A stretch of 40,404 bases of DNA from Pseudomonadota bacterium (lineage in GTDB: Bacteria > Pseudomonadota > Gammaproteobacteria > Halothiobacillales > Halothiobacillaceae): assembly GCA_021795795.1 (NCBI GenBank), contig JAJYPA010000019.1:1-40404 (forward strand), given 5' to 3'. Positions within the stretch are counted from its first letter, which is position 1. Every line of letters begins with the position of its first letter. The notes under the pieces are model-generated. The model was not told the DNA's origin. It made no database searches and was given only the letters and a program-made list of their open reading frames with translations. Below, piece by piece: positions 20,152-30,857 of the stretch. A program made the position numbers and the translations under genes.

Positions 20152-20691
20152 ATGGAAAACTTTCACGGCACCACCATTATGTGCGTGCGTAAAAACGGCC
20201 AGACCGTCATCGGCGGCGATGGACAAGTCACACTGGGCAACACAGTAGTCAAAGGCAATGCCCGCAAGGTACGGCGACTCTATAACGGCGACGTGCTGGC
20301 CGGATTTGCCGGAGCGACCGCCGATGCGTTCACCCTGTTCGAGAAATTCGAAGCCAAACTGGAAAAATTCGGTGGGAATCTATTAAGGTCTGCTGTCGAG
20401 CTTGCCAAGGAGTGGCGAACCGATCGCGCCATGCGCCGATTGGAGGCCATGCTCGTCGTAGCCGATAGAAACTACATGCTGACCATCAGTGGCAACGGCG
20501 ACGTGATCGAACCCGAAACTGACCTGATTGCCATCGGTTCTGGTGGGGCGTTCGCGCAAGCAGCCGCAACCGCACTCATGCAGCATTCCGGGCTGGAAGC
20601 CCGCGCGATAGCCGAAGCCGCGCTCAACATTGCCGGCGATATCTGCATCTATACCAACCACAACCTCACGATTGAAGTACTCGACGCATGA
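20152..20691 (+). CDS. hslV: ATP-dependent protease subunit HslV
   Basis: HslV is the proteasome-like peptidase of the HslVU complex, a double hexamer capped by HslU. The 179-residue product begins [25 protein letters not shown]. Thr7 follows Gly and should become the N-terminal nucleophile after removal of a six-residue propeptide; E. coli removes only Met. GGDGQVTLG and the Lys-rich [10 protein letters not shown] segment fit the active-site region. Its stop overlaps the hslU start as ATGA. It is the second proteasome-like subunit in this window besides Anbu at 5945-6748. Confidence 0.97.
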   Translation: MENFHGTTIMCVRKNGQTVIGGDGQVTLGNTVVKGNARKVRRLYNGDVLAGFAGATADAFTLFEKFEAKLEKFGGNLLRSAVELAKEWRTDRAMRRLEAMLVVADRNYMLTISGNGDVIEPETDLIAIGSGGAFAQAAATALMQHSGLEARAIAEAALNIAGDICIYTNHNLTIEVLDA

Positions 20692-22028
20692 ACCTCACGC
20701 CGCAACAAATCGTTAATGAATTAGACAAACACATCGTCGGTCAAGCCGCAGCCAAACGGGCCGTCGCCATCGCCTTGCGTAACCGCTGGCGGCGGCAACA
20801 GGTGGAAGAACCGCTGCGCGGGGAGATCACGCCGAAGAATATCCTCATGATCGGCCCCACCGGCGTGGGTAAAACCGAGATCGCCCGGCGATTGGCCAAA
20901 TTGGCCGATGCGCCCTTCCTGAAGGTTGAAGCCACGAAATTCACCGAGGTGGGGTATGTCGGTCGTGATGTTGAATCGATCATCCGTGATCTGGCCGACA
21001 TCGGCCTGAAAATGCAGCGCCAGATCGCAATGGTCGAGGTGCGCGACAAGGCCCAGGTTGCAGGCGAAAACCGGGTACTGGACGCCCTGCTCCCCGCCCC
21101 GCGTGACGAGGGCTGGAACAGCACGGCCGATTCCCATCGTGACGAAGCTTATCGCAACACCCGGGAGAAATTCCGCCAGAAGCTGCGAAATGGAGAACTG
21201 GATGATAAAGAGGTCGAAATCGAACTGCGCCAACCCGCGGGCAACATCGATATTCTCTCCCCTCCGGGGATGGAAGAGATGGCCAGCCAGATTCGCGGCA
21301 TGTTCCAGAATGTGAATCAAGGGAAAACACAAACCCGCCGTTTGCCCGTATCCGAGGCGCTCAAGCTGCTGACGGAGGAGGAAGCCGGCAATCTGGTCAA
21401 CGAGGAAGAAGTCCGTGCGCAGGCACTCGAACGGGTGGAACAGCACGGCATCGTGTTCATCGACGAAATCGACAAGGTGGCCAAACGCGGAGAGTACGGC
21501 GGCGGCGAAGTCTCACGCGAAGGCGTGCAACGCGACTTGCTGCCCATCATCGAAGGTTCGACCGTCAACACCAAGCTCGGCATGGTCAAGACCGACCATA
21601 TTCTGTTTATCGCTTCCGGCGCATTCCACCTGAGCAAGCCGTCGGACCTTATCCCGGAATTGCAGGGCCGCCTGCCGATCCGGGTCGAGCTTGAAGCCTT
21701 ATCGGCAAAAGACTTCGTGCGGATTCTAACCGAGCCGGATGCGGCGCTGATTCGCCAACATACCGCCTTGCTGGCAGCCGAACAATTCAACGTGCAGTTC
21801 AGTGACGAAGCCATCCACCGGATCGCTGAAATCGCCTTTGTGGTGAATCGCCGCACCGAGAATATCGGGGCTCGCCGTCTGCACACCGTGATGGAACACT
21901 TGCTCGAAGCATTGAGTTTCGATGCCGATACACGCAGTGGTGAGTCGATGAATATCGACGCCGATTTTGTCGATCAACGTCTGGGTGCCTTGGCCGCAGA
22001 CGAAGACCTTAGTCGCTTCATTCTTTAA
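20688..22028 (+). CDS. hslU: HslU unfoldase ATPase
   Basis: HslU is the AAA+ unfoldase feeding substrates to HslV. The 446-residue protein has Walker [10 protein letters not shown] (56-64), the [14 protein letters not shown] pore region, an insertion (I) domain of about 110-240, Walker [11 protein letters not shown], sensor region [30 protein letters not shown] and C-terminal small domain ending DLSRFIL, the tail that docks into HslV. Family length is about 443. It overlaps hslV by four bases. Confidence 0.98.
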   Translation: MNLTPQQIVNELDKHIVGQAAAKRAVAIALRNRWRRQQVEEPLRGEITPKNILMIGPTGVGKTEIARRLAKLADAPFLKVEATKFTEVGYVGRDVESIIRDLADIGLKMQRQIAMVEVRDKAQVAGENRVLDALLPAPRDEGWNSTADSHRDEAYRNTREKFRQKLRNGELDDKEVEIELRQPAGNIDILSPPGMEEMASQIRGMFQNVNQGKTQTRRLPVSEALKLLTEEEAGNLVNEEEVRAQALERVEQHGIVFIDEIDKVAKRGEYGGGEVSREGVQRDLLPIIEGSTVNTKLGMVKTDHILFIASGAFHLSKPSDLIPELQGRLPIRVELEALSAKDFVRILTEPDAALIRQHTALLAAEQFNVQFSDEAIHRIAEIAFVVNRRTENIGARRLHTVMEHLLEALSFDADTRSGESMNIDADFVDQRLGALAADEDLSRFIL

Positions 22029-22045
22029 AGCTTCGGGCGAACAAC

Positions 22046-22474
22046 ATGCCACAACCCCATACCAACACGCGCCTCACCGATCTTAAATGGCACAAACACC
22101 AACAGACCATCAGCCTGCGTTTCGCAGATGGCACCGAAGGCACGCTCTCTGCTGAATTCCTGCGGGTATTCAGCCCGTCGGCCGAAGTGCGCGGTCATGG
22201 CGGCGGCGAGGCCATGCTGGTGATCGGCAAGGAACAGGTCAAGATCGTGGCCATCGAACCGGTGGGACGGTATGCGGTCAAACTGGTGTTTGATGATGGC
22301 CATGATAGCGGCCTGTACGACTGGAATACGCTGCATGATTTCTGCCTGAACAAGGACGCCATGTGGCAACGCTATATTGAGCGCCTGGAAGCCGTGGGCC
22401 TTTCACGTGCGACAGCCAAAGCACCCAAAAACCTGTTGATCAAAGACCTTTTGGCCGATAATCAGGGAAATTGA
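22046..22474 (+). CDS. DUF971 (gamma-butyrobetaine hydroxylase N-domain-like) protein
   Basis: The 142-residue product is a stand-alone DUF971 domain: LKWHKHQQTISLRFADGTEGTLSAEFLRVFSPSAEVRGHG and later GRYAVKLVFDDGHDSGLYDW. The same fold forms the N-terminus of gamma-butyrobetaine hydroxylases, but the catalytic domain is absent. In many proteobacteria it lies between hslU and ubiE, as here (17 bp after hslU, 27 bp before ubiE). Function unproven; some relatives have been linked to Fe-S proteins. Confidence 0.9.
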   Translation: MPQPHTNTRLTDLKWHKHQQTISLRFADGTEGTLSAEFLRVFSPSAEVRGHGGGEAMLVIGKEQVKIVAIEPVGRYAVKLVFDDGHDSGLYDWNTLHDFCLNKDAMWQRYIERLEAVGLSRATAKAPKNLLIKDLLADNQGN

Positions 22475-22501
22475 TCATTTGCGTTATTTCTGGAGTCCAG
22501 C

Positions 22502-23245
22502 ATGAGTGAACAGACACATTTTGGCTATCGTCAGGTGCTGGTCGAAGAGAAGGCCAAACTGGTCGGCCGTGTCTTCGACTCCGTAGCCAACCGTTACGAT
22601 GTCATGAACGATGCCATGTCGCTGGGTATTCATCGACTCTGGAAGCGCGTGGCACTGGAGCATACCGGATTGCGTGCAGGAATGCGCGCGCTGGATCTTG
22701 CTTCCGGTACGGGCGATCTCGCCTTGAAAATGGCCGGCATGGTTGGCGAGAAAGGACTGGTCATTCTCTCCGACATCAACCAAAGCATGTTGCACGCAGG
22801 CCGGGCCAAACTCGACAATGCCGGTGTTGTCGGCAACGTCGATTATTGCCTGGCCAATGCGCAGTACCTTCCCTTCCCGAGCAATCATTTCGACTGTGTG
22901 ACCATCGGTTTCGGGCTGCGCAATGTCACAGACAAAGGCATGGCGCTGCGTGAAATGGCACGCGTGATCAAGCCGGGCGGACGGGTCGTCGTACTTGAGT
23001 TCTCCAAGCCCTTCTCGCCACTGATCAGTAAAGCCTACGATCTCTACTCATTCACCGCCCTGCCCGCGCTTGGAAAAATTCTGGCCAAAGATGCCGATAG
23101 TTACCGCTATCTCGCCGAATCCATTCGCATGCATCCCGATCAGGAGGCACTTAAAGCATTGATGATCGAATCGGGTTTTGACCACGTTGACGTGCAGAAT
23201 CTGACGCTGGGTGTTGTGGCGCTTCATATCGGCTACAAATACTGA
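22502..23245 (+). CDS. ubiE: Ubiquinone/menaquinone C-methyltransferase UbiE
   Basis: UbiE methylates the quinone ring using S-adenosylmethionine. The 247-residue protein has [32 protein letters not shown] at the start, SAM-binding motif [12 protein letters not shown] (about 62-73), [29 protein letters not shown], and a C-terminal family end [13 protein letters not shown] lies six bases before ATG. Presence in an otherwise respiratory gammaproteobacterial context points to ubiquinone, but menaquinone cannot be excluded from sequence. Confidence 0.97.
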   Translation: MSEQTHFGYRQVLVEEKAKLVGRVFDSVANRYDVMNDAMSLGIHRLWKRVALEHTGLRAGMRALDLASGTGDLALKMAGMVGEKGLVILSDINQSMLHAGRAKLDNAGVVGNVDYCLANAQYLPFPSNHFDCVTIGFGLRNVTDKGMALREMARVIKPGGRVVVLEFSKPFSPLISKAYDLYSFTALPALGKILAKDADSYRYLAESIRMHPDQEALKALMIESGFDHVDVQNLTLGVVALHIGYKY

Positions 23246-23306
23246 CGATGTCAGCCACGAATAAGGCATTACGGCGCATCCGGTCGACCATAGCCCAGGA
23301 CTTTCC

Positions 23307-24845
23307 GTGACTCAACCAGAACAGACACGAGCACCACCAAGGCAGCCTTGGTGGTTACGGATTCTAGGTGTCTGTGCACTGGTTGTCGCACCTCTGATCT
23401 GGTGGCTGAATGCTTACCCCCCCTCTCCCTTTGGCACAACAGCCATGGATGAGCGGCTCAGCCGTTCATTTGAACAGACACCCCAACTTGAACAGGCACG
23501 TAGTCGAGGTTTTCTGCGCGTAGCCACCCTGATCAACCCCACAATTTACGTACCGGACAAGAATCAGACCCAAGGACTGGAATACGACCTTGTTACCCGG
23601 TTTGCTACCAGCCTAGGAATGGGTGTTCGATTTATTGTTGCCAAGAACATTGATAATGCCTATAAACTCGTCACCGAAAACAAAGCCGATTTCGCAGCCG
23701 CAGGACTCGTGGTTAATCTCGCCCGAGAAAACAAATTTCGCTATGGTCCGAGTTATTTATCGGTTCGACGGCAACTCATCTATCGTCAAGGCGTGGATAA
23801 ACCAAACAGTCTTCAGGATATCGGCAACGCCACCCTTGCTGTGGAACAAGGTTCCAGCAACCAACACTGGCTTGATGAGCACAATAAGGATGGTCTGCTC
23901 AATATCGCATCACATGATCTTGCCAACCCATCTGATGACAATGCTACGCCAAACGACGGCTATACCATCCGCATCAAACTGGAACAGAGCAGTCTCGGCA
24001 CACTGGAAGCACTGGAAAAGGGTACGGTCGATTACGGCATCGTGTTGTCGCATGAAGCCATGCTCGGGCAGAAATTATCGGACAAGATCAAGGTGGCAAC
24101 TGACCTTGGCCCCCCCGTGTCTTTTGCGTGGGCCTTTTCACGCCTTGCGGATGAATCCCTACTGGACAAGGCACGCCAGTTCTTCGCCACAATACGAACC
24201 AACAATGAACTCAAGAACCTGATCGATCGTCATTACGCCCAGTTCGAACAGCTTGATCAGCAATTGGCGCAACAGTTCATCGAAGATGTGGACAACCGGA
24301 TTTCACCTTATCTCGCTGCATTTAAGTCTGCCGGCACGAAATACCATATTGACTGGCGTTTGTTGGCGGCGATGGCGTATCAGGAATCAAAATGGGACCC
24401 AGAGGCACGTTCCCTCTTAGGTGCCAATGGCATCATGCAGATCACGGCATCCACCGCACAGGATATCGGTCTAATCGACCCAACCAATCCCGTGAAGAAC
24501 ATCATGGCTGCCGCCAAATACCTGGACCAACTCCGCGCACTCTTACCGGACGACGCGAAGGAACCAGACCGCACCTATCTTGCCATGGCGGCCTATAACA
24601 TCGGTATCGGCCATCTGACCGATGCCATCAAGTTGACCAAGATACAGGGCGGAGATCCGAATCGGTGGCGAGACATCCGAGAACGGCTGGCTCTGTTATC
24701 TAATCCAAAGTATTACCGGCAGTTACGCAATGGGTATGCCCGTGGAGAAGAGACAATCCAATATGTCGAGAACATTCGTGCATTGCACGACCTGATGATC
24801 TGGGTCGAAACTCAACATAACCTCATTCAAGATGCGAAACAGTAG
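23307..24845 (+). CDS. mltF: MltF-like membrane-bound lytic murein transglycosylase
   Basis: The 512-residue protein starts at GTG with CCAGGA six bases upstream. A membrane anchor lies at about 15-38 (LRILGVCALVVAPLIWWL). Residues ~55-305 form a periplasmic solute-binding-like domain. The C-terminal SLT domain holds the catalytic Glu in LLAAMAYQESKWDPEARS, then GANGIMQIT, and AAYNIGIGHL. MltF cleaves peptidoglycan glycan strands without water, leaving anhydromuramyl ends. It is last in the plus-strand run and converges with pyrF; the 68-bp gap (24846-24913) shows no clear terminator. Confidence 0.92.
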   Translation: MTQPEQTRAPPRQPWWLRILGVCALVVAPLIWWLNAYPPSPFGTTAMDERLSRSFEQTPQLEQARSRGFLRVATLINPTIYVPDKNQTQGLEYDLVTRFATSLGMGVRFIVAKNIDNAYKLVTENKADFAAAGLVVNLARENKFRYGPSYLSVRRQLIYRQGVDKPNSLQDIGNATLAVEQGSSNQHWLDEHNKDGLLNIASHDLANPSDDNATPNDGYTIRIKLEQSSLGTLEALEKGTVDYGIVLSHEAMLGQKLSDKIKVATDLGPPVSFAWAFSRLADESLLDKARQFFATIRTNNELKNLIDRHYAQFEQLDQQLAQQFIEDVDNRISPYLAAFKSAGTKYHIDWRLLAAMAYQESKWDPEARSLLGANGIMQITASTAQDIGLIDPTNPVKNIMAAAKYLDQLRALLPDDAKEPDRTYLAMAAYNIGIGHLTDAIKLTKIQGGDPNRWRDIRERLALLSNPKYYRQLRNGYARGEETIQYVENIRALHDLMIWVETQHNLIQDAKQ

Positions 24846-24913
24846 TCACGGTAAAACGTCACTCATGTCGATAAATGTTGCAGAGAGGAATTATCGGGCT
24901 TGATCTGAGTGAA

Positions 24914-25630
24914 TCAGTCGCATGAGGACATGCTGGCGAGGATGTCACTAACTACCTCGGCGGGATCAGGAGCTCGCGTGATCGGGCGACCCACCACGAT
25001 GGACGTTGCGCCAGCTAAGATAGCTTCCGACGGCGTCACCACACGGGATTGATCATCAAGCGCTGCCCCAGTCGGCCTGATGCCCGGTGTGACGATTGCG
25101 GGCACAGGTTGCGTGAAAATTTGACGCATCCTATTTGCTTCCCAGGCAGAGCAGACAACACCATCCAATCCTTCTTGCTGAGCCAAACTCGCGAGCATGG
25201 ACACCTGCTCCGCCAGTGGCCGGATAATCCCCACCTCGGCCAGAGTGGATTGGTCCATTGATGTCAGCACCGTTACAGCGATAAGGGCCGGTGAATCCGG
25301 TGATTGCGACACCGCACGACGCGCAGCAGCCATCATGGCACGCCCACCCATGGCATGGACATTGACCAAACGCACACCCAGATCACAGGCTGCCTTGCAG
25401 GCTTGCTCGACTGTATGCGGAATATCATGGAACTTGAGATCCAGAAAAACAGGGAAGCCTTGACGGACCAAACGACGAACCAGATCAGGCCCGCCCCTAG
25501 TAAACAGCTCTTTCCCAACCTTGAGTCCGCAGTCAGCGGGATTCAAACGATCGACAAAGGGCTCAACCAACCCCAGATCGGCGAAATCCAGCGCAATATA
25601 AAGTTGAGGTTGAGCAGTGATCTCTACCAT
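24914..25630 (-). CDS. pyrF: Orotidine 5'-phosphate decarboxylase
   Basis: PyrF makes UMP from OMP in pyrimidine synthesis. The 238-residue TIM-barrel protein has LYIALDFAD near the start, the catalytic FLDLKFHDIPHTVEQA motif, the phosphate-binding IVTPGIRPTG and GATSIVVGRPITRAPDP. ATG at 25630 follows ihfB by 12 bases, so they are likely co-transcribed. It is the last gene of the long minus-strand block that begins at gyrA. Confidence 0.97.
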   Translation of the reverse strand: MVEITAQPQLYIALDFADLGLVEPFVDRLNPADCGLKVGKELFTRGGPDLVRRLVRQGFPVFLDLKFHDIPHTVEQACKAACDLGVRLVNVHAMGGRAMMAAARRAVSQSPDSPALIAVTVLTSMDQSTLAEVGIIRPLAEQVSMLASLAQQEGLDGVVCSAWEANRMRQIFTQPVPAIVTPGIRPTGAALDDQSRVVTPSEAILAGATSIVVGRPITRAPDPAEVVSDILASMSSCD

Positions 25631-25642
25631 GGATTTGTCTTA

Positions 25643-25945
25643 TTAACCCCGAATAGCTTGACCGGCCTGTTCATTGACCCGTTCGCGCAATTCCTTACCG
25701 GGCTTGAAATGAGGCACAAATTTGGAATCCAAAGCAACACTCTCACCCGATTTCGGGTTACGGCCGATACGCGGCTTGCGGTAATTCAGGGAAAAGCTGC
25801 CAAAACCGCGAATCTCAATCCGATCGCCGCGAGCCATAGAGGAGATCATCTCATCGAGCATCAGTTTTACCGATGTATCTATATCGCGAAGTGAAAGATA
25901 TTTCTGACGATCCGCCAGGCGGTCGATCAACTCTGATTTTGTCAT
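25643..25945 (-). CDS. ihfB: Integration host factor beta subunit
   Basis: The 100-residue protein [21 protein letters not shown] with [27 protein letters not shown] has the HU/IHF fold, including the RNPKSG turn of the DNA-intercalating arm. ATG at 25945 is chosen because AGGA lies eight bases upstream; the ATG nine bases earlier (25954) overlaps that site. Ends with a short extra tail EQAGQAIRG. It follows rpsA, the classical rpsA-ihfB order, but two hairpins with T-runs intervene, so ihfB may have its own promoter. Confidence 0.96.
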   Translation of the reverse strand: MTKSELIDRLADRQKYLSLRDIDTSVKLMLDEMISSMARGDRIEIRGFGSFSLNYRKPRIGRNPKSGESVALDSKFVPHFKPGKELRERVNEQAGQAIRG

Positions 25946-26033
25946 GCCAGTCATCCTGTAATTTTGGTTTTAGTGACCACGTTGAGTACGATACATTTTG
26001 TCGAAGAAGAATGTTTCAATAAAATCTGCTTTG

Positions 26034-26069
26034 AAAAAATGGTTTGGGTTTCAATGGACAAACCCAAAC
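26034..26069 (-). terminator. Second of two tandem terminators after rpsA
   Basis: On the minus strand a perfect 10-bp stem GTTTGGGTTT/AAACCCAAAC with an 8-nt loop is followed by CATTTTTT. It lies 11 bases beyond the first terminator and about 90 bases before the ihfB start. Confidence 0.75.
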
Positions 26070-26078
26070 TAATGAATC

Positions 26079-26102
26079 AAAAACGCCATCACAAGATGGC
26101 GC
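26079..26102 (-). terminator. First terminator after rpsA
   Basis: On the minus strand CGCCATC-TTGT-GATGGCG followed by TTTTTG forms a standard intrinsic terminator about 25 bases after the rpsA stop. Confidence 0.88.
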
Positions 26103-26127
26103 CTTTTCTTCAAGCTAATCCGTTCTC

Positions 26128-27810
26128 TTATTCAGAGCGATTGAGCTGTTCTTTCAGCAGGTCACCCAGGGTCGGGTTACTGACACTGGCGCGGCTACTC
26201 AGTTCTTCCATGGCCTCGGACTCTTCCTGAGAATTTTTGGCACGGATAGAAAGGCTGACCATACGGTTTTTGCGATCGACGCCCATCACCTTTGCTTCGA
26301 CGGCATCACCTTCCTTGAGGACAGTGCGTGCATCGTCGATACGGTCACGGGAGATGTCTGAGGCACGCAAGTAACCTTCGACGCCTTCACCCAGATCAAT
26401 CACTGCACCACGGGCATCAACTTCACGAACGGTGCCGTTAACGATCTTGCCCTTCTGGTTATCGGCAGCATAGTCACCGATCGGGTCGCTTTCGAGCTGT
26501 TTCAAGCCAAGAGAAATGCGCTCGCGCTCTGGATCAATCGCGATAACAACTGCTTCGATTTCCTCGCCTTTCTTGAACTGACGCACGGCTTCTTCACCCG
26601 CTTCGTTCCAAGAGAGATCAGACAGGTGAATCAGGCCATCGATGCCGCCATCCAGACCAATGAATACACCGAAGTCAGTAATCGACTTGATTTGACCGCT
26701 AACTTTGTCGCCCTTCTGGTGTGTCGCAGCGAAGGCATCCCAAGGATTGGCCCGACACTGCTTCATGCCCAGAGAAATACGGCGGCGCTCTTCGTCGATG
26801 TCCAGAATCATGACTTCGACTTCATCACCAACAGAAACAACTTTGCCTGGATTTACGTTCTTATTGGTCCAATCCATTTCGGATACGTGTACCAAACCTT
26901 CAACACCGTTATCAATTTCAACGAAGCAGCCATAGTCAGTCAAGTTACTCACTTTGCCAAACAGGCGGCTGCCGATCGGGAAGCGGCGAGCCAGATCGCT
27001 CCACGGATCTTCACCCATTTGCTTCATGCCCAGTGATACACGGTTACGTTCACGATCGAACTTCAATACCTTAACGTCGACTTCATCACCGATGTTCACC
27101 ACTTCAGAAGGATGCTTGACGCGCTTCCACGCCATATCGGTAATGTGCAGCAGACCGTCGATGCCACCGAGGTCGAGGAACGCACCATAATCGGTAAGGT
27201 TCTTGACTACGCCGCGCAGAACCATGCCTTCCTGCAACTGATCGAGCAGTGCATCGCGTTCGGCGCTGTACTCTTGCTCAACAACGGCACGGCGTGACAC
27301 CACTACGTTGTTGCGTTTCTGATCGAGTTTGATGATCTTGAATTCGACATCCTTACCTTCGAGGTAAGTGGTATCGCGGATCGGACGCACATCGACGAGT
27401 GAACCCGGCAGGAACGCACGGATTTCGCCCATCTCGACGGTAAAGCCACCTTTGACCTTGCCAGTGATGCGACCGGTAACAATTTCTTCGTTCTTGAATG
27501 ATTTTTCAAGCGCTGTCCACGCGCGGGCACGCAATGCCTTTTCGCGTGAGAGCTTGGTTTCGCCGAAACCATCTTCAACCGACTCAAGTGCGACATCGAC
27601 CTTGTCGCCAACTTTAACGGTCAACTCGCCGTTTTCATCAAGAAACTCGGCTGCGGGAATCACACCTTCAGATTTCAGGCCCGTGTCGATGACGACAAAA
27701 TCGCCATTGATGGCAACTACGGTGCCTTCGATGATGGCTCCCGGCTGCATTACTGCATTTTTTTGACTCTCTTCAAAGAGATCGGCAAAACTTTCAATTT
27801 GAGCTGACAT
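26128..27810 (-). CDS. rpsA: 30S ribosomal protein S1
   Basis: S1 binds mRNA and lets the 30S subunit start on structured or leaderless-weak messages. The 560-residue product (E. coli 557) has six S1 repeats, the last four with clear signatures such as [62 protein letters not shown] and [20 protein letters not shown], and linker motifs RISLGMKQ. The ribosome site is weak (GGAACGAAG before ATTC ATG), as usual for autoregulated rpsA; the 114-bp leader after cmk is where such control would act. Two terminators follow. Confidence 0.98.
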   Translation of the reverse strand: MSAQIESFADLFEESQKNAVMQPGAIIEGTVVAINGDFVVIDTGLKSEGVIPAAEFLDENGELTVKVGDKVDVALESVEDGFGETKLSREKALRARAWTALEKSFKNEEIVTGRITGKVKGGFTVEMGEIRAFLPGSLVDVRPIRDTTYLEGKDVEFKIIKLDQKRNNVVVSRRAVVEQEYSAERDALLDQLQEGMVLRGVVKNLTDYGAFLDLGGIDGLLHITDMAWKRVKHPSEVVNIGDEVDVKVLKFDRERNRVSLGMKQMGEDPWSDLARRFPIGSRLFGKVSNLTDYGCFVEIDNGVEGLVHVSEMDWTNKNVNPGKVVSVGDEVEVMILDIDEERRRISLGMKQCRANPWDAFAATHQKGDKVSGQIKSITDFGVFIGLDGGIDGLIHLSDLSWNEAGEEAVRQFKKGEEIEAVVIAIDPERERISLGLKQLESDPIGDYAADNQKGKIVNGTVREVDARGAVIDLGEGVEGYLRASDISRDRIDDARTVLKEGDAVEAKVMGVDRKNRMVSLSIRAKNSQEESEAMEELSSRASVSNPTLGDLLKEQLNRSE

Positions 27811-27924
27811 GAATACTTCGTTCCAAAAAATACGACCAGACGCTCCGAATGACTGTCTGTCGTGGTGGTTAAAAGGCTGACCATTCCGCGTCCCTGGGTT
27901 GGCAGTCCGAGCAGTAGCATTAAA

Positions 27925-28584
27925 TCAAACAACACCTTGCGCTCGAATGAATTCCATCATCCGGGCTTCAACGGCCTCAATCGACAGATGCGTGGAATCA
28001 ACCACCAGGGCATCTTCGGCAGGAACAAGGGGCGCTATCGCCCGATTGCGATCCCGATCGTCCCGAGCCTGTATCTCCTCGATGAGGGCGGTTAAATTAG
28101 CACTTAAACCATTCTCGATCAACTGTTTATAACGCCGCTGCGCCCGAATTTGTGCACTGGCGTCCAAAAAAAGTTTGGCAGGCGCATCCGGAAAGACGAC
28201 AGTGCCCATATCACGGCCGTCGGCGACTAGCCCCGGTGCTTCTGCAAACGCCCGTTGACGCGCCAGCAACGCCGCACGCACGTCGGGCCGCGCTGCAATT
28301 TTTGAAGCCATTGCGCCGGTTTGTTCCGTCCGCAACTCCGAGTCGACGCACGCGTCGTCCAGGTAGGCAGCGCCATCTGGATCAAAACGCACATAGAGAG
28401 TCTGCGCGACGGCAGCAACTTCGGGCTCATCCAGATCAATGTTCCGCTTCCGGGCTGCCAATGCAGTCAAGCGGTACAGTGCACCGGAATCCAGCAGATG
28501 AAAGCCGAGTTTTTCGGCCAGACGCCTTGCCAATGTGCCTTTGCCAGAGCCACTGGGCCCGTCAATCGTAATGACCGGAATCAT
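27925..28584 (-). CDS. cmk: Cytidylate kinase
   Basis: Cmk phosphorylates CMP and dCMP. The 219-residue protein has P-loop [16 protein letters not shown] (10-25), [10 protein letters not shown] substrate contact, [15 protein letters not shown] and the lid region [15 protein letters not shown]. Its ATG overlaps the aroA stop (ATGA), and rpsA follows, the aroA-cmk-rpsA order of the supraoperon. Confidence 0.97.
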   Translation of the reverse strand: MIPVITIDGPSGSGKGTLARRLAEKLGFHLLDSGALYRLTALAARKRNIDLDEPEVAAVAQTLYVRFDPDGAAYLDDACVDSELRTEQTGAMASKIAARPDVRAALLARQRAFAEAPGLVADGRDMGTVVFPDAPAKLFLDASAQIRAQRRYKQLIENGLSANLTALIEEIQARDDRDRNRAIAPLVPAEDALVVDSTHLSIEAVEARMMEFIRAQGVV

Positions 28585-29951
28585 GCGCGTTCCTCCGAAG
28601 CCAGCTGATCGATCAGACCACCGCCACAGCGACGAAACAGATCCGCAAATCCGGGGAATGAGGTTTCGACGAACTCACAGTTATGAATCGTGATTGTGCC
28701 TGCCGCGCGCAAGCCCGCCACGGCGAAGGACATGGCGATACGGTGGTCACCCTGGCTCCATATTTCTGCAGAACCAAAGGGCAGGCTGTTTGCCCCCTTC
28801 CCTTCAATAATCAGGCCGTCCGGCGTGGCGGTGGCCCTGACGCCCAACTTGTTGAGCCCATCGGCCATGACGGCAATACGATCAGACTCCTTCACGCGAA
28901 GCTCCTCGGCACCCGTCAGGACGGTTCGCCCTTCGGCACAGGCCGCCGCAACGAACAACACCGGGAACTCATCGATGGCAAGCGGCACGAGCGCTTCGGG
29001 TATGTCGATACCACGCAGCTTCGCACTTCTGATCCGGACATCCGCGACTGGCTCTCCACCCACTTCACGTGGATTGTGAAGGGTAATGTCTGCGCCCATG
29101 AGCTTGAGAATATCGATCACGCCGGTACGCGTCGGATTCATACCCACATGTTCGAGCGTGATATCGGCCCCTGGCGCGATACTGGCCGCCACCATGAAAA
29201 AGGCAGCCGATGAAATATCTGCGGGCACATCGATCTGACGGGCAATGAGTTGGCCGCCACCTTCAAGACACGCCGTCGAACCCTCGCGCACCACCGGATA
29301 ACCAAACCCGGTCAACATACGCTCGGTGTGGTCCCGCGTTGGCGCCGGTTCTGTCACGCAGGTCTTGCCTTCTGCATACAGCCCGGCCAGCAGAACACAG
29401 GATTTGACCTGCGCACTGGCCATCGGCAGGGTGTAATCGATTGCCTTCAGACGTTGACCGCCACGTATTGTTAGTGGAGAACGGCCACCCTCAGCCGACT
29501 CGATGACCGCACCCATTTGGGTCAGCGGATCAATCACCCGTTTCATCGGCCGCCGTGAAAGGGATTCATCGCCTTCCAACACGCTATCGAACGACTGCCC
29601 AGCGAGAATCCCCGCCATCAAACGCATTGATGTGCCTGAGTTCCCCACATACAACGGTTGTTCGGGGGCTTTCAAACCATGCAAACCCACACCACTGACA
29701 CGCACTCGTCCGTCAACAGGCTCGCTAATCTCAACGCCCATCGCGCGGAAACAGCGCAGTGTGTCCAGGCTATCTTCACCTTGAAGAAAACCGGTAATTT
29801 CGGTCGTGCCATCGGCGAGCGCACCCAGCATGATCGATCGGTGGGAGATGGACTTATCACCCGGAACCCTGAGAGAGCCCACGAGTTTCACCCGTCCGGG
29901 CTGCGTGATGTATGTCACCGCCGAAGGTGCTGGTTTTGTAGCAACATTCAT
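28581..29951 (-). CDS. aroA: EPSP synthase, class II-like
   Basis: AroA joins shikimate 3-phosphate and phosphoenolpyruvate in the shikimate pathway. The 456-residue protein has two-domain EPSPS motifs: [10 protein letters not shown] (30-39), GNSGTSMRL (103-111), [23 protein letters not shown] (177-184), MNPTRTG (271-277), [16 protein letters not shown] and LRVKESDRI. The combination GDKS, SAQVK and NPTR is that of class II enzymes (CP4 type), many of which tolerate glyphosate; however the position that is Ala in CP4 is Gly106 here. ATG at 29951 is used; a GTG at 29960 is possible; neither has a good ribosome site. It lies 18 bp after tyrA. Confidence 0.96.
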   Translation of the reverse strand: MNVATKPAPSAVTYITQPGRVKLVGSLRVPGDKSISHRSIMLGALADGTTEITGFLQGEDSLDTLRCFRAMGVEISEPVDGRVRVSGVGLHGLKAPEQPLYVGNSGTSMRLMAGILAGQSFDSVLEGDESLSRRPMKRVIDPLTQMGAVIESAEGGRSPLTIRGGQRLKAIDYTLPMASAQVKSCVLLAGLYAEGKTCVTEPAPTRDHTERMLTGFGYPVVREGSTACLEGGGQLIARQIDVPADISSAAFFMVAASIAPGADITLEHVGMNPTRTGVIDILKLMGADITLHNPREVGGEPVADVRIRSAKLRGIDIPEALVPLAIDEFPVLFVAAACAEGRTVLTGAEELRVKESDRIAVMADGLNKLGVRATATPDGLIIEGKGANSLPFGSAEIWSQGDHRIAMSFAVAGLRAAGTITIHNCEFVETSFPGFADLFRRCGGGLIDQLASEERA

Positions 29952-29969
29952 GTCAGACACTCAAAAAAA

Positions 29970-30848
29970 TCAGGATTGGGATGTTGCAGGACAGTACAGT
30001 GCGTCCCGAACGGCCTTGGCGTCAGCAAATAGCTTTTCGACACCGGCACTATCTTTCGCCTCGATCAACTGCCGCAGTCGATTTAACTCGACCAGATAAT
30101 GATCCAGCATCGGCAGCAATTCATCTCGGTTTGCGACACAGATATCGCGCCACATTTGCGGATCGGAACTCGCAATGCGAGAAAAATCACGGAATCCGCC
30201 TGCGGCATAACGGAATACCTCGTACCGCTCTTCAAGGCGGGACAAGGCGGATACGAGACCGAAGGCCGCCAGATGAGGCAAATGACTGGTTGCTGCCAAC
30301 ACATGATCATGGTGCTGGACACTCATCTGCTCGACGATGGCACCAACACTTTGCCAAAGATCGACGGCACGAGTAACCATCTCGGGGGTATTTTCATTGA
30401 TGGGTGTCAGAATCACGCGGTGATCGACAAACAAGGTTGCGAACGCCGCATCGGGGCCACTGCGTTCGGTACCGGCAATCGGGTGACCGGGAACGAACTG
30501 CCCCCACTGCGCCGGGCTCAAAGCCGATTTGGCTGCCACCACCACAGAGCCTTTCACGCTGCCGCCATCGGTGATTAATGCGTGAGGATCGAGTTCCGGG
30601 GCAATTTCTGCGAAAACCGAAGCCATTGCCTGCACCGGCGTGGCAATAAACACGACATCGGCACCACGCACCGCCTCAGCGGCAGAATCGACAGGCCGAT
30701 CGATCAGTCCCAGCTCGCGCGCGCGAAGCCGGGTCTGCAATTGACGGCTATAGCCCACCACCTCACCGACCAAGCCCCGTTCCTTGAGTGCCAGACTCAA
30801 GGAACCGCCGATCAAACCCAGACCAATAAGTGCCAGACGGTTGATCAT
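29970..30848 (-). CDS. tyrA: Prephenate dehydrogenase
   Basis: TyrA oxidatively decarboxylates prephenate (or arogenate) for tyrosine synthesis. The 292-residue protein has the Rossmann motif ALIGLGLIGGSLSLAL, VVFIATPVQAM, ITDGGSVKGSV, and catalytic-site GHPIAGTERSGPDAA. There is no fused chorismate mutase or ACT domain. ATG at 30848 is preferred to GTG at 30851. In some pseudomonads tyrA is fused to aroA; here they are separate and adjacent. Prephenate versus arogenate preference cannot be told by eye. Confidence 0.95.
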   Translation of the reverse strand: MINRLALIGLGLIGGSLSLALKERGLVGEVVGYSRQLQTRLRARELGLIDRPVDSAAEAVRGADVVFIATPVQAMASVFAEIAPELDPHALITDGGSVKGSVVVAAKSALSPAQWGQFVPGHPIAGTERSGPDAAFATLFVDHRVILTPINENTPEMVTRAVDLWQSVGAIVEQMSVQHHDHVLAATSHLPHLAAFGLVSALSRLEERYEVFRYAAGGFRDFSRIASSDPQMWRDICVANRDELLPMLDHYLVELNRLRQLIEAKDSAGVEKLFADAKAVRDALYCPATSQS

Positions 30849-30857
30849 CACCCGAAT

